Origin: Trichodesmium sp. MAG_R03
Lineage (GTDB): Bacteria; Cyanobacteriota; Cyanobacteriia; Cyanobacteriales; Microcoleaceae
Reading direction: 5' to 3'
Assembly (NCBI GenBank): GCA_023356535.1
Contig: JAKQYF010000008.1
Location: 1 to 50,452 of the forward strand
DNA length: 50,452 nt
The notes beneath the pieces were generated by a model. It worked only from the letters and a program-made list of their open reading frames with translations. It did not search any database and was not told the origin of the DNA. Position 1 is the stretch's first letter. Every line of letters starts with the position of its first letter. The position numbers were made by a program, and so were the translations under genes. Below, in pieces: positions 34,152-43,265 of this stretch.

Positions 34152-35582
34152 ATGAAAGAGCTACTGAAAAATCCAATAATTTTACTCCTGATTTTAGGAT
34201 GTGGGGTAATATATCTGCTCCTGGCTTTTCTGGCAGTTGGTCGTAATCAAAAATTGGGAGCTCTGGCAGAAAAACTGATAGCTGGTTTATTTCTGTTTAT
34301 GATGCCTGGATTAACTATTCCTCCCTTTTCTACATTTGTCCCTAATGCTTTAGCTCATCCTCAAAAAAGTTTGCCATCAATAATAGTTCAATTGGCTCTG
34401 TATGGAGCAGTGCTTTTTGTTCTTTCACCACGTCTAAAATATACTCTCAAGTATTATTTTGATTTGCTTGCTTTATTATTACAAAACAACCCAGGAATAT
34501 GTTTATTTTTATTTATAATATTACTCTCCTTTTCCCCTTCTGATACTCCAATTCATACATTTAAGTATAGTGGGGTTTTACTACTAACTACAGTTGTTTA
34601 TATCTATATTATTAAACAATATTCTTATCAAGAAATATCTACTATGTTAAGGTGGGGTTTAGCAGCAACAGCACTCCTCAGTACTTTTTATAGTAAGTTC
34701 AAACCTGCCATAGGTATAAATAAAGTCAAAAATAGTTGGCAAGGAATTATTAACCACCCTAATCCACTAGCAGCATTGATGGCTCTAAGTGCTATTCTAT
34801 GGGGATTAGAGGCAGTTGAAAATCCAAAAAATCGTTGGTTGTCTATCGGAATGGTATTATATTCCCTATTTGTTTTACAAATGACAAAATCAGGAGGTGG
34901 GAAAATACAATTTTTGATAGGTGTAACTATTATTCTATCAATTAGATTTCTCAAACAATTACCTTTTCAATGGAGTTTATTTTTTGTTGTAGTTTTTCTA
35001 ATCCTATCTATTAGTGGATTTATTATTATTACAAATAACTTAGAAGCTATAGTTGTTGATGCTCTAGGTAAAGATTTAACCTTAACAGGAAGGACACCTA
35101 TTTGGACTTATTTATTTGCAGAAAAGATTCCCAAACGTCCCTGGTTCGGTTATGGATTCCATGGTTTTTGGCAACCTTGGCGTAGAGCTGACAACCCTGC
35201 AGCTAATCATATTAGTGGTGAATTAAGAATGCCTTCTGGTAGCGGATACTGGACTCCTCCTCATTCTCACAATGGTTTTGTAGAAATTATTTTAGATTTT
35301 GGTTTAATCGGATTTGCTATATTTGCTTTGTCTTTTATCACTGCTTCAGTCCAAGCAATACAATATTTAACTCGACCTCGACAACGAGAGTCAGTTCTAG
35401 AATCAGTTTTGCCTGTTTTACTATTGATTTTTGTCATTTTCCCCAATCTGACAGAAAGACCACTGGTAGAAAATAATCATAATTGGTATTATTACATCTT
35501 TATAAGTGTAGGTATTGCTATTAAAATTTCGGGGAGAAATTTTAGAGCAGAACCTAAGTCTAAAAAACTTCCTAGTCGTTAA
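34152..35582 (+). CDS. O-antigen ligase/Wzy-type polysaccharide polymerase
   Basis: A 476-residue integral membrane protein with about ten to twelve hydrophobic segments. It has the Wzy_C/WaaL signature: the Arg-containing GRTPIWTYLFAEKIPKRPWF, then GYGFHGFW, and the periplasmic loop TPPHSHNGFVEIILDFG, whose HNxxLE-like His is typical of the family. In a Wzx/Wzy locus this protein most likely polymerises lipid-linked repeat units at the periplasmic face. A ligase role cannot be excluded from sequence. It is divergently oriented from the Wza/Wzc operon across a 370-bp spacer filled with repeats. Confidence 0.88.
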   Translation: MKELLKNPIILLLILGCGVIYLLLAFLAVGRNQKLGALAEKLIAGLFLFMMPGLTIPPFSTFVPNALAHPQKSLPSIIVQLALYGAVLFVLSPRLKYTLKYYFDLLALLLQNNPGICLFLFIILLSFSPSDTPIHTFKYSGVLLLTTVVYIYIIKQYSYQEISTMLRWGLAATALLSTFYSKFKPAIGINKVKNSWQGIINHPNPLAALMALSAILWGLEAVENPKNRWLSIGMVLYSLFVLQMTKSGGGKIQFLIGVTIILSIRFLKQLPFQWSLFFVVVFLILSISGFIIITNNLEAIVVDALGKDLTLTGRTPIWTYLFAEKIPKRPWFGYGFHGFWQPWRRADNPAANHISGELRMPSGSGYWTPPHSHNGFVEIILDFGLIGFAIFALSFITASVQAIQYLTRPRQRESVLESVLPVLLLIFVIFPNLTERPLVENNHNWYYYIFISVGIAIKISGRNFRAEPKSKKLPSR

Positions 35583-36077
35583 AAATATTTTGTTCATATA
35601 GGATAAAAAAAGGAATTGATTTATGGGTTGATACAGAACATTTACCTGAGTGAGGTACTATCTGAAAAGAATAATATGCCGGTCTTACAAATATTGAACT
35701 GATGTTAGGCAGCTAAAGGATATTTCAATAGTTTCAGCGATTAGTTGAGAAGGAAATATCAAGGGTTTTAGATATAGGGTGAGTAACATCAGCATTTAAT
35801 TGCTAATATCTGCACTTTATATACTCGAAATCTGCTGTAAATACATAAAATATAGCAATCCTATCTAGATAGTGAAAGAAATAGACTGCTTTAAGAGAGA
35901 AGGAACAAGAGTTGAAGCTATTTTTTAAGAACTTCAGTGATTTGACAAATGATTTAGGATTGGTATATATAATAGTGGACTATTATTTTTGCTTTTATTT
36001 CTGTATATATAGTTGGTTAAAATAAAAAAAAAATTAGTACATTAATACCCTAAAAATAATTACATAATCAAATTATA
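35583..36077. other. Intergenic spacer with element and methyltransferase scrap
   Basis: It holds the inverted-repeat element at 35851-35967. At about 35740-35785 the plus strand reads RLVEKEISRVLDIG and then a stop, which looks like the motif I start of another methyltransferase (LDIGCG) and may be a tiny gene relic. No intact gene is seen. Confidence 0.45.
35851..35967 (-). mobile_element. 117-bp MITE-like element, TATAGCAATCCTA termini
   Basis: TATAGCAATCCTAT at the left and TTAGGATTGGTATA at the right are inverted complements with one mismatch. Its interior is the reverse complement of the truncated copy at 6109-6225, showing that the family has a conserved core and not only conserved ends. 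Confidence 0.8.
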
Positions 36078-37397
36078 ATGTGGAAAAATTTAGCAGCACT
36101 AAGGCAAAAAATAAATCCGAACTCACAACAGATTTTTGGCAATACTGCATGGCTTTTAGGTGATAAATTTCTGCGGATGGGGTTTGGTCTTTTGATAGGG
36201 GTATGGGTGGCTCGTTATCTAGGACCAGAAAAATTTGGCTTGTTAAATTATGCGATCGCCTTTGTTAGTCTATTTAATGTATTTGCGACCTTGGGCTTAA
36301 ATAATATTGTAGTGCGGGAATTGGTTCGCAAACCATCAGAAAAAGATGAAATTCTTGGAACTTCATTTCTGCTAAAACTCTTCGGTAGTTTGTTATTATT
36401 TATTTTGACACTTGGTGTAATTTATATACTTAAACCAGATAAAAATCAAACTCAAATATTAGTAGGAATTATTGCCTTGGGGATGATTTTTAAAAGTTTT
36501 GATGTGATTCAATTGTGGTTTCAATCTCAAGTACAATCAAAGTATATAATTTGGGCTAATATTTTAGGATATTTATTGCTAAATTTAATTAAGATTATAG
36601 CAATTAAAAATCAAGCCCCTCTGATGATATTTGCTTTAATTTGGTCAGGAGAATTTGTCCTAGCTGCCTTGGGATTAATCATTGTTTATCAGGGACAAGG
36701 ACACTTATTAAAAGCTTGGTGTTGGAGTTTTCAAAGAGCTAAACTATTACTTAAAGAAAGCTGGCCGCTGATTCTCTCCCAGTTAGTGATTATGGTGTAC
36801 CTACGAACAGATCAAATTATGTTGGGGGAAATGATTGGTGAATCAGCAGTAGGCATTTATGCAGCGATCGTTAAACTTTCAGAAATGTTATATTTGATTC
36901 CAAATACTGTTGTACAATCAGTCTTCCCAGCAATTATCAAAGCTCAAGAAATTAGCAAGGAATTATATTATCAGAGACAACAAAAATTATTTAGTATTGT
37001 CACAGCAATAAATTATGCTTTTGCCATACCTATAACTTTTATTGCCACTTCAGTTGTTACACTAATATACGGAGAAAACTATGCACTTGGAGGAGCCATA
37101 TTTGCAGCTCATGTGTGGTCGGGATTATTTGTATCTCTTGGTGTTGCTAGAAGTCCCTGCTTGATTGCAGAGGGACTTACTAAATTTTCAGCAGCAGCTA
37201 CTGCTACAGGAGCAGTGGTTAATGTTATGTTAAACTACTTTTTAATTATCAAATATGGAATTATGGGAGCTGCAATTTCTACTATTATTGCTCAAATTAT
37301 TTCTTCCTATGTCTCTCATAGTTTTTACCCAAAAACAAGAAGAATTTTTACTGAACAGACAAAAGCTTTATTGCTTATGGGTTTGTGGAGAAATTAA
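36078..37397 (+). CDS. Wzx-type polysaccharide flippase
   Basis: A 439-residue protein of the MOP/PST superfamily. It moves undecaprenyl-linked repeat units across the membrane. About twelve to fourteen transmembrane segments are spread over its length. Typical N-terminal motifs are NTAWLLGDKFLRMGFGLLIG, VWVARYLGPEKFGLLNYAIA and GLNNIVVRELVRKP. The YLRTDQIMLGEMIGESAVGI segment carries the central D-Q-ML-G signature. The end QTKALLLMGLWRN is short, giving normal family length. It follows the polymerase on the same strand, 495 bases away. Confidence 0.92.
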   Translation: MWKNLAALRQKINPNSQQIFGNTAWLLGDKFLRMGFGLLIGVWVARYLGPEKFGLLNYAIAFVSLFNVFATLGLNNIVVRELVRKPSEKDEILGTSFLLKLFGSLLLFILTLGVIYILKPDKNQTQILVGIIALGMIFKSFDVIQLWFQSQVQSKYIIWANILGYLLLNLIKIIAIKNQAPLMIFALIWSGEFVLAALGLIIVYQGQGHLLKAWCWSFQRAKLLLKESWPLILSQLVIMVYLRTDQIMLGEMIGESAVGIYAAIVKLSEMLYLIPNTVVQSVFPAIIKAQEISKELYYQRQQKLFSIVTAINYAFAIPITFIATSVVTLIYGENYALGGAIFAAHVWSGLFVSLGVARSPCLIAEGLTKFSAAATATGAVVNVMLNYFLIIKYGIMGAAISTIIAQIISSYVSHSFYPKTRRIFTEQTKALLLMGLWRN

Positions 37398-37519
37398 GTC
37401 CTTAGATAATTAGTGGAAATTATAATAGTTTTCATTTAGCTAGAGTACAAAGATTTCCTCGGCTAGACAGACTAAACTTAATTTTCCTAGCTCATGCCGC
37501 GCAAACAGAAATTTTAGAA

Positions 37520-37830
37520 TTAATTTGTAAACAATGACTTGTTTTTTTCCTTTAATTCTTTGAATCTCTCATAAAAAGCAAATCCCCTATCCATTATTTC
37601 TACTCCATTGTCGGTAATTGTTTCTATCGTTTCAAGTCCATATTTATGGTCATGTCCAAATCCAACATGAATTACTATTTCTCCTACTTCTGCTGTCCAA
37701 CTATATTGTCCATAAAACAACTTTACTTGGTAGTATCCTTGACTCCATAATAGTTTACTTGTTAACGTAATTATTGTTGAATCAATTCGAAATAATCTCA
37801 GACTTTCTGCTACCCCTTTTTGATTACTTA
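37520..37830 (-). pseudogene. DDE transposase fragment (IS4-like)
   Basis: Read on the minus strand from about 37830: VAESLRLFRIDSTIITLTSK, then LLWSQGYYQVKLFYGQYSW, GEIVIHVGFGHDHKYGLETI, and DNGVEIMDRGFAFYERFKEL. It stops at 37520. The FRIDST motif carries the first Asp of the DDE triad and MDRGF the second. The N-terminus and the Glu-containing C-terminus are missing. The IS4-like assignment is from these motifs only. It is a dead fragment between wzx and the sulfotransferase relic. Confidence 0.7.
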
Positions 37831-38077
37831 GATTGTTTTTTTAGCTTGATAATTATTTTTAGAAAAATGACAAGATTTTTGACATCAATAAAATCGGATT
37901 TCTATAACTTTTTTATGACATTCAACACTTCTGCTATAATGATGCACAATCATTACTAATTGGCAAATTACAATCTAATTCCCGTGACTTTCCATATGCT
38001 TGAAAGCTATATAATTTTACTTGTAATTATGAAGCAAAATTTATGTATTATCACACTCAAAGCAGTTTATATTTATC

Positions 38078-38731
38078 CATATTTATAAAAATGCAGGAAC
38101 TTCTATTCAAGCAGCCCTCAAAAAATAGAATTCATTAGAGCAAAATTTGCTTTTAAAAGGATTGAGAAAAATTACTAAAATTGAAATATATGGATTGGGG
38201 TATATGTCTCGACTGAAGATGATGGATAGTTTAAAAAACTCACATACAAACTTAAGTGATTTAGAGAAATATCTGCCTGCAGATTTGTTCCAAAGTTATT
38301 TTAAGTTTGCATTTGTCAGAAATCCTTAGTCATGGCAAGTTTCTCTGTATGAGTTTGGCAAGCAAGATACTAAGCATTTCCAGCACCAGTTATTAAATAA
38401 GTTTGATTTTAGAGATTAAATCTCATGGAGAGTGGAAAATGAGGTTAAATTTCAAACAGACTTTATCCTTAACAATAAAGGTGATTTAGGGATGAATTAT
38501 TTGGGAATATTTGAAGAGTTATATCAGGATTTTGAATGTTTATGTAATCATCTTAATATTCAAGCAATATTGCCGAAAAAGAATGTTTCTCTTACTAAAG
38601 ATTATCGGACTTACTACGATGAAAAAACAGCTCAAATAGTAGGAGAGGTCTTTAAAAAAGATATAGAAAATTTTGGGTATGATTTTGATGGAATTTCCTC
38701 AACTATAGTACCAAAATCTCCAGTACAATAG
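38078..38731 (+). pseudogene. Sulfotransferase (Sulfotransfer_2 type) with three in-frame stops
   Basis: One continuous frame encodes a PAPS-dependent sulfotransferase. It has HIYKNAGTSIQAALKK (5'-phosphosulfate loop), then KYLPADLFQSYFKFAFVRNP (3'-phosphate motif), SWQVSLYEFGKQDTKHFQHQ, ISWRVENEVKFQTDFI, and DYRTYYDEKTAQIVGEVFKK. It ends DIENFGYDFDGI. It is broken by TAG at 38126-38128, TAG at 38327-38329 (where Trp is expected in RNPWSWQ) and TAA at 38417-38419 (near an expected Tyr). There is no frameshift. In the ancestral locus it would have sulfated the polysaccharide. A start codon upstream of HIYKNAG was not found, so the 5' end may also be lost. Confidence 0.85.
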
Positions 38732-39005
38732 TTAATAAATTGCCCCCATTAATAGTTATTGCGGGTAAGTTTATGCCAAATTGAGTAGCTCTAATCTAAC
38801 AATAAAATCAAACTAGAGCTGAAGCAAACTATTAACACTTCCCATTGTGTCTGGATTTACTTTATGATAGTTCTTTGATGAATGTAATTTACAGTGGAAG
38901 TAGGAAACAGGGAACATAAAAATACTTCAATTCACTCGTTTCACAGAGAATAATAATTACTTACCCAGTTGACTTTTTATTAGAAAATTACTACTTGTAC
39001 ACCAC

Positions 39006-39121
39006 TATAGCAATCCTCAATCATTATGTCAAATCACATGCCTTCTTACAAGACTTTAAACTTCTGTCCCCTTTATCTTAACACAGCCCATTTCTCTCAC
39101 GAATCAGATAGTATTACTATA
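39006..39121 (+). mobile_element. MITE-like element, diverged TATAGCAATCCTA family
   Basis: It begins TATAGCAATCCTCAATCATT and ends CAGATAGTATTACTATA. Interior blocks GTCAAATCAC, CTTCTGTCCC and CACAGCCCATTTCT are worn versions of those in the 6109 and 35851 copies. Confidence 0.65.
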
Positions 39122-39134
39122 CCTACTTTATAAA

Positions 39135-39227
39135 TATAGTCATTTCAAATAAGAATGGAAAACTTTTTCTACTGAAACTTAGTTATAGCAAAAAATACTT
39201 GTCTCAATCTAAATTAAATTAACTATA
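39135..39227 (-). mobile_element. 93-bp MITE-like element, TAGTCATTT family
   Basis: TATAGTCATTTCAAATAAGA at the left pairs loosely with TTAAATTAACTATA at the right. It is the reverse orientation of the 33902 copy, with ACTGAAACTTAGTTATAGCA and ATACTTGTCTCAATCT shared in complement. Confidence 0.75.
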
Positions 39228-39282
39228 ACTTTGGAAGTATACAGATTTATTATAAATATCAGTAAATCAGGAATTACTAACA

Positions 39283-39900
39283 ATGGATAAGATTAAAAAT
39301 ATATATAGAAAAATCAAAACAATCTTCAAAAAACTGGCACTAAAAATCAAAGTTTATTTAGCGAAAGAAATCAACTTAATTGTGGGAGCTGCTACAACAA
39401 ATTATCCTCAATGGATACCATCAGATATAGACAGTCTTGACTTACTAGAGGAAAATGATTTTTATAGAGTATTAGGCAACAAAAAAATTAATAAAATATT
39501 AGCCGAACACGTTCTTGAACATATAGAACTGGAAGACTTAAACATCATTCTAAAAAACATTCATAAATTTTTGATACCAGGTGGTAATTTTCGGATAGCT
39601 ATTCCAGATGGTTTTCACCCTGACCCTAGTTATATAGAAAATGTTAAACCAGGCGGTACAGGACCAGGGTCTGAAGATCATAAACATTTATTTAATTACC
39701 AGATGATCAGTGATATTTTGGTAGAAAACAACTTTAAAGTTAGGTTGATAGAATATTGGGACGAGTCTGGTAAATTTCAGAGCATATATCAAAATAATGA
39801 TGGTCTAGGATACATACAAAGATCCTTGATAAATGATTGGAGAAATGCTAATAGTCAACCTAATTATACCAGTCTCATTATTGATGCAGTTAAGGTGTAA
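39283..39900 (+). CDS. SAM-dependent methyltransferase-like protein, COG4627 type
   Basis: A 205-residue protein with a basic amphipathic N-terminus (KIKNIYRKIKTIFKKLALKI), possibly membrane-associated. It has the C-terminal half of a class I methyltransferase fold: NKILAEHVLEHIELEDLNII (motif after the acidic loop) and LIPGGNFRIAIPDGFHPDPS. SEDHKHLFNYQMISDILVEN follows. The Gly-rich SAM-binding motif I is reduced to LIVGAATTNYPQW, as in predicted COG4627-type proteins found in polysaccharide loci. It probably modifies a sugar, but activity is uncertain. It starts the run of glycan-building genes on the plus strand. Confidence 0.75.
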   Translation: MDKIKNIYRKIKTIFKKLALKIKVYLAKEINLIVGAATTNYPQWIPSDIDSLDLLEENDFYRVLGNKKINKILAEHVLEHIELEDLNIILKNIHKFLIPGGNFRIAIPDGFHPDPSYIENVKPGGTGPGSEDHKHLFNYQMISDILVENNFKVRLIEYWDESGKFQSIYQNNDGLGYIQRSLINDWRNANSQPNYTSLIIDAVKV

Positions 39901-39966
39901 AAATAAATTCAGAAAATTTGCCTAATTTATTGATAAAGATCAAAACTACTTGAGGAAATTTCCCTG

Positions 39967-41121
39967 ATGAAAAATATCATCATATTTCGCCCTGGAGTTA
40001 TTCAAAATGAAACTGCTTTTGAAGCAATGAGTTTGATTTATGATTATCTGCATAAAAATTGCAATTATCATTTCACTATTATCAAATATGAAGACGATAA
40101 TTATCAAAATGATGCCTTTGAAATTATTTCAATTCCTCGGAAAAATTGGGAATTTAATTCCTTTTTAAATTGGCAAAAGCCAAAATTAAAAGACAAACAA
40201 ACTGCCCAACTTTTAGCTAAAGTTGATGGTATAATTACCTTGGACCCAACTATTTATCAACAAGGATTAATTGCTATTGTAGAAGCATACAGATTAGGTA
40301 AACCAGTTTGGTTTGATACTTCCATCACATTTACAGAAATACGCCGAGATATTAAATGGAAATTACAACGTCCTTTAATTAGAAAAGCTCTCGACCAAAC
40401 CACAGGAATAATTGCCACAGTACCTAAGTGTTTGGAAAGATTTCGAGACCTAGATTTATTAGATGAAAAACTTGCCCATAAGTTTACTATTATGGGCCAT
40501 CCAGTTGATACTATGAAATTCACTCCTCAACAAAAACTTTCAGAGAAAGATGGTATTTTACGAGTGTTAGTTGTTGGGAGAATTTTACCAGAAAAAGGGC
40601 AATTTTATATCTTGGAAGCAATGACTACTTTGCTGCAAAAACGCAGCAATATCCAACTACAATTTGTTGGTACTGGTATACTTAAATCATTACTAGAAAA
40701 AGAAGTAAAAAAACGGGGTATAGGAGAAAAAGTTTTGTTTATCAACCCAGTTCCACACAATCAACTGCCTACTATTTTAGGTACAGTAGATATATATGTA
40801 AATCATGCCGTAAATATTTCCAGATGGGAAGAATATTTTGGTGTTAGCAATATTGAAGCTATGTCTTGTGGTTTACCTTGTGTTGTAACATCATCTGGGG
40901 CAATTCTTTATGCAATTAGAGAAAAAGATGTAGCAATTATGGTTTCAGAACGAAATATTATTCAATTACAAGAGGTAATTACAAATCTTCTAGACTCGGA
41001 ACAAGAACGATATAAGTTAGGAAAAAAAGCTCGTCAATATGTAGAAAATTATTATTCACTACCAAGAATAGCTAATCAATATGATCAGATGTTACAAGAA
41101 GGCTTTCCTAAAAAAAATTAG
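39967..41121 (+). CDS. Glycosyltransferase family 4 (GT-B fold)
   Basis: A 384-residue cytosolic GT-B enzyme that would add a sugar to the lipid-linked repeat. The C-terminal half has the Glycos_transf_1 signature: RVLVVGRILPEKGQFYILEA (about 198-217), QLQFVGTGILKSLL, NPVPHNQLPTILGTVDIYVN, and the nucleotide-sugar site E-YFGVSNIEAMSCGLPCVV. The N-terminal half carries a longer acidic region (YEDDNYQNDAFEI). It lies 66 bases after the previous gene and 30 bases before the next glycosyltransferase start, so it is very likely in an operon with both. Donor and linkage are unknown. Confidence 0.9.
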   Translation: MKNIIIFRPGVIQNETAFEAMSLIYDYLHKNCNYHFTIIKYEDDNYQNDAFEIISIPRKNWEFNSFLNWQKPKLKDKQTAQLLAKVDGIITLDPTIYQQGLIAIVEAYRLGKPVWFDTSITFTEIRRDIKWKLQRPLIRKALDQTTGIIATVPKCLERFRDLDLLDEKLAHKFTIMGHPVDTMKFTPQQKLSEKDGILRVLVVGRILPEKGQFYILEAMTTLLQKRSNIQLQFVGTGILKSLLEKEVKKRGIGEKVLFINPVPHNQLPTILGTVDIYVNHAVNISRWEEYFGVSNIEAMSCGLPCVVTSSGAILYAIREKDVAIMVSERNIIQLQEVITNLLDSEQERYKLGKKARQYVENYYSLPRIANQYDQMLQEGFPKKN

Positions 41122-41151
41122 ATTACTCTGTAGAAAATGGAGCGATATAAT

Positions 41152-42276
41152 ATGCCAACTATAGTTTATGACCATCAAATATTTTGGCGACAACGATATG
41201 GTGGTATTTCTCGATATATTTATGAAGTAGCAACTAAAATTTCTGAATCTGAGGATGATTTTCAAGTAAAAATTCTAGCTCTTGCCTATGTAAATAAGTA
41301 TTTAAAGGAATGCCCAAAAAAATTAATTATTGGATTACCAGTTCCGAGATTTCCCGGAATTCAAATTCAAAAAATCATTGGTAAAATCAACGATAAATTT
41401 GCTAAAAGTTGGTTTCAAAATAACACTCCAGATATTGTTCACGAAACTTATTATCATTCAGATAGATTAGCACCAAAAAAAAGTAAAATAGTGGTGACAG
41501 TCCATGACATGATTCACGAAAAATTGAGTCAGTTTGTCAGAAGAGAAATGTTCGGTATGGATAGGACATCGCAAATCAAAAAGCAAGCTGTAACCAGGGC
41601 AGATCAAATTATTTGCGTGTCGGAAAATACAAAAAAAGACTTAATAGAAATATTAGATATTAATCCAGAAAAAGTAAATGTAGTTTATCACGGACCATCT
41701 TTAAAACTTACAACTAACTCACAAAATAATTTAGCAGAATTTAAACCTTATATTCTGTATGTAGGAGAACGAATTTCTGGTCATAAAAACTTCAGACTTT
41801 TTTTGCAAGCTTATGCTAACTCTACCCAACTTAAAAATAATTTTAATTTAGTTTGTTTTGGCGGGGGTTCTTTATCAAAGACAGAATTAAAATTAATCCA
41901 GGAATTAGGATTATCTCCAGAAAAAATATTTCAAATTAGTGGTAACGATACAACCCTAGTAAATTTTTATCGCAGTGCATCTATATTTGTTTATCCTTCA
42001 CTTTATGAAGGTTTTGGCATCCCCCTTTTAGAAGCTATGGCGCTTGATTGTCCGATTGCTTGTAGTAATACCAGTTCATTACCAGAAGTAGTGGGTAATG
42101 CAGCTGAATTTTTCAATCCACAACAACCAGACAGTATGACTAATGCTATTGAAAATGTTTTATTTTCATCGGACAAATCTACAGAATTAGTCAAACTAGC
42201 CAGAGAGCAAGTCAAAAAATTTTCTTGGGAGAAAACAGCTAAAGAGACTAAGGAGGTTTATTTATCCTTACTCTAA
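41152..42276 (+). CDS. Glycosyltransferase family 4, WbaZ/mannosyltransferase-like
   Basis: A 374-residue GT-B enzyme. ATG 41152 is preferred over the in-frame ATG 41137 because GGAG at 41139-41142 is spaced correctly for it. The N-terminus MPTIVYDHQIFWRQRYGGIS with RYIYEVA is typical of GT4 enzymes that use GDP-mannose or related donors. Further on are DIVHETYYHSD, VVTVHDMIHEKLSQFV, YILYVGERISGHKNFRLFLQ and the EX7E site YEGFGIPLLEAMALDCPIAC. Spacing in the operon is tight. It probably builds a mannose- or rhamnose-type linkage, an inference from family. Confidence 0.9.
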   Translation: MPTIVYDHQIFWRQRYGGISRYIYEVATKISESEDDFQVKILALAYVNKYLKECPKKLIIGLPVPRFPGIQIQKIIGKINDKFAKSWFQNNTPDIVHETYYHSDRLAPKKSKIVVTVHDMIHEKLSQFVRREMFGMDRTSQIKKQAVTRADQIICVSENTKKDLIEILDINPEKVNVVYHGPSLKLTTNSQNNLAEFKPYILYVGERISGHKNFRLFLQAYANSTQLKNNFNLVCFGGGSLSKTELKLIQELGLSPEKIFQISGNDTTLVNFYRSASIFVYPSLYEGFGIPLLEAMALDCPIACSNTSSLPEVVGNAAEFFNPQQPDSMTNAIENVLFSSDKSTELVKLAREQVKKFSWEKTAKETKEVYLSLL

Positions 42277-42329
42277 ATTAAAATTTATAAATTCACAAAA
42301 TTAGTAGATAGTTTTCAAGGAGTATTGTG

Positions 42330-43226
42330 ATGAATGTCATCTTACAGTCATTAAAAAATATTATCCCTTCTCAACTAAAATCTGTAGGGAATAAATTACT
42401 TCGACAATATTTTACCATTTCTAATATGCATAATATCTGGAAACGGACTGACCCCTTGGACTGGCCTCTATCTGAGTTAATTAATAAGCAAGGCATTGAA
42501 AAGTACGAATACTCTTTATTTTCTCAAAATGGAGAAGATGGGATTATACGATATTTGTTCTCGGAAATTGGATTTTGCTCAAAATTGTTTCTAGAGTTTG
42601 GCTTTGGCGTCACTGAGAGCAACAGTCTTAGACTCATATTAAAAGAAGGTTTCGGTGGTGTTTTTATAGATGGAAATGAATTGTCAGTAAAACATTTTAA
42701 TCAAGCAGCAAAGTCATTTGGAATTACAAATGTGCAAGCTATTAGTAGATTCCTTAATTTGAATAATTTGGAAACTACAATTACTCAGAGTAGCCTTCCT
42801 AAAGAAATTGATTTACTATCTGTAGATGTTGATGGCAACGACTATTGGTTTTGGGAAGCAATAAAATCTCTGTCTCCACGGATAGTTATAGTTGAATATA
42901 ATGCTAGTTTAGGACCAGAATTATCTTTATCTACTCCTTACGATCCTGCTTTTAATCGACATGAGAAACACTCAAGTGGATTTTACTGTGGTGCATCGAT
43001 AAAAGCTTTTGAAAAATTAGGTAAGAAAAAAGGCTATAGTTTAATTGGTTGTGACTCAAATGGAGTTAATGCATTTTTCGTAAGAGATGACTGTTTAACA
43101 GAGAATATTAAAGTAATATCTTCCCCATTAGCTTATCGACCACACAAAAGTAGGTTAGAACGTGGTTTTTCTGTCGAAGACCAATTTACGATAATTAAAG
43201 ATATGCCATTTGTGAGTATTGAATAA
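42330..43226 (+). CDS. FkbM-like SAM methyltransferase-related protein
   Basis: A 298-residue protein. ATG 42330 is chosen over GTG 42327 because AAGGA lies eight bases upstream. It shows SQNGEDGIIRYLFSEIGFCS, then KLFLEFGFGVTESNSLRLIL (SAM-binding region), EGFGGVFIDGNELSVKHFNQ, LLSVDVDGNDYWFWEAI, and PRIVIVEYNASLGPE. These match a family of uncharacterised methyltransferase-like proteins that recur in bacterial surface-glycan loci. It is likely to methylate a sugar hydroxyl. It sits 53 bases after the upstream glycosyltransferase. Confidence 0.8.
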   Translation: MNVILQSLKNIIPSQLKSVGNKLLRQYFTISNMHNIWKRTDPLDWPLSELINKQGIEKYEYSLFSQNGEDGIIRYLFSEIGFCSKLFLEFGFGVTESNSLRLILKEGFGGVFIDGNELSVKHFNQAAKSFGITNVQAISRFLNLNNLETTITQSSLPKEIDLLSVDVDGNDYWFWEAIKSLSPRIVIVEYNASLGPELSLSTPYDPAFNRHEKHSSGFYCGASIKAFEKLGKKKGYSLIGCDSNGVNAFFVRDDCLTENIKVISSPLAYRPHKSRLERGFSVEDQFTIIKDMPFVSIE

Positions 43227-43265
43227 AGGTTGAACACCAAAAAATTATTACTACTAAATAAACCA

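Larger units (their letters stand above)
38732..39282. other. Intergenic spacer made largely of two adjacent elements
   Basis: No gene is present. Two different inverted-repeat elements sit next to each other (39006-39121 and 39135-39227), leaving the leader of the methyltransferase gene at 39283 as the only other content. Confidence 0.55.
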
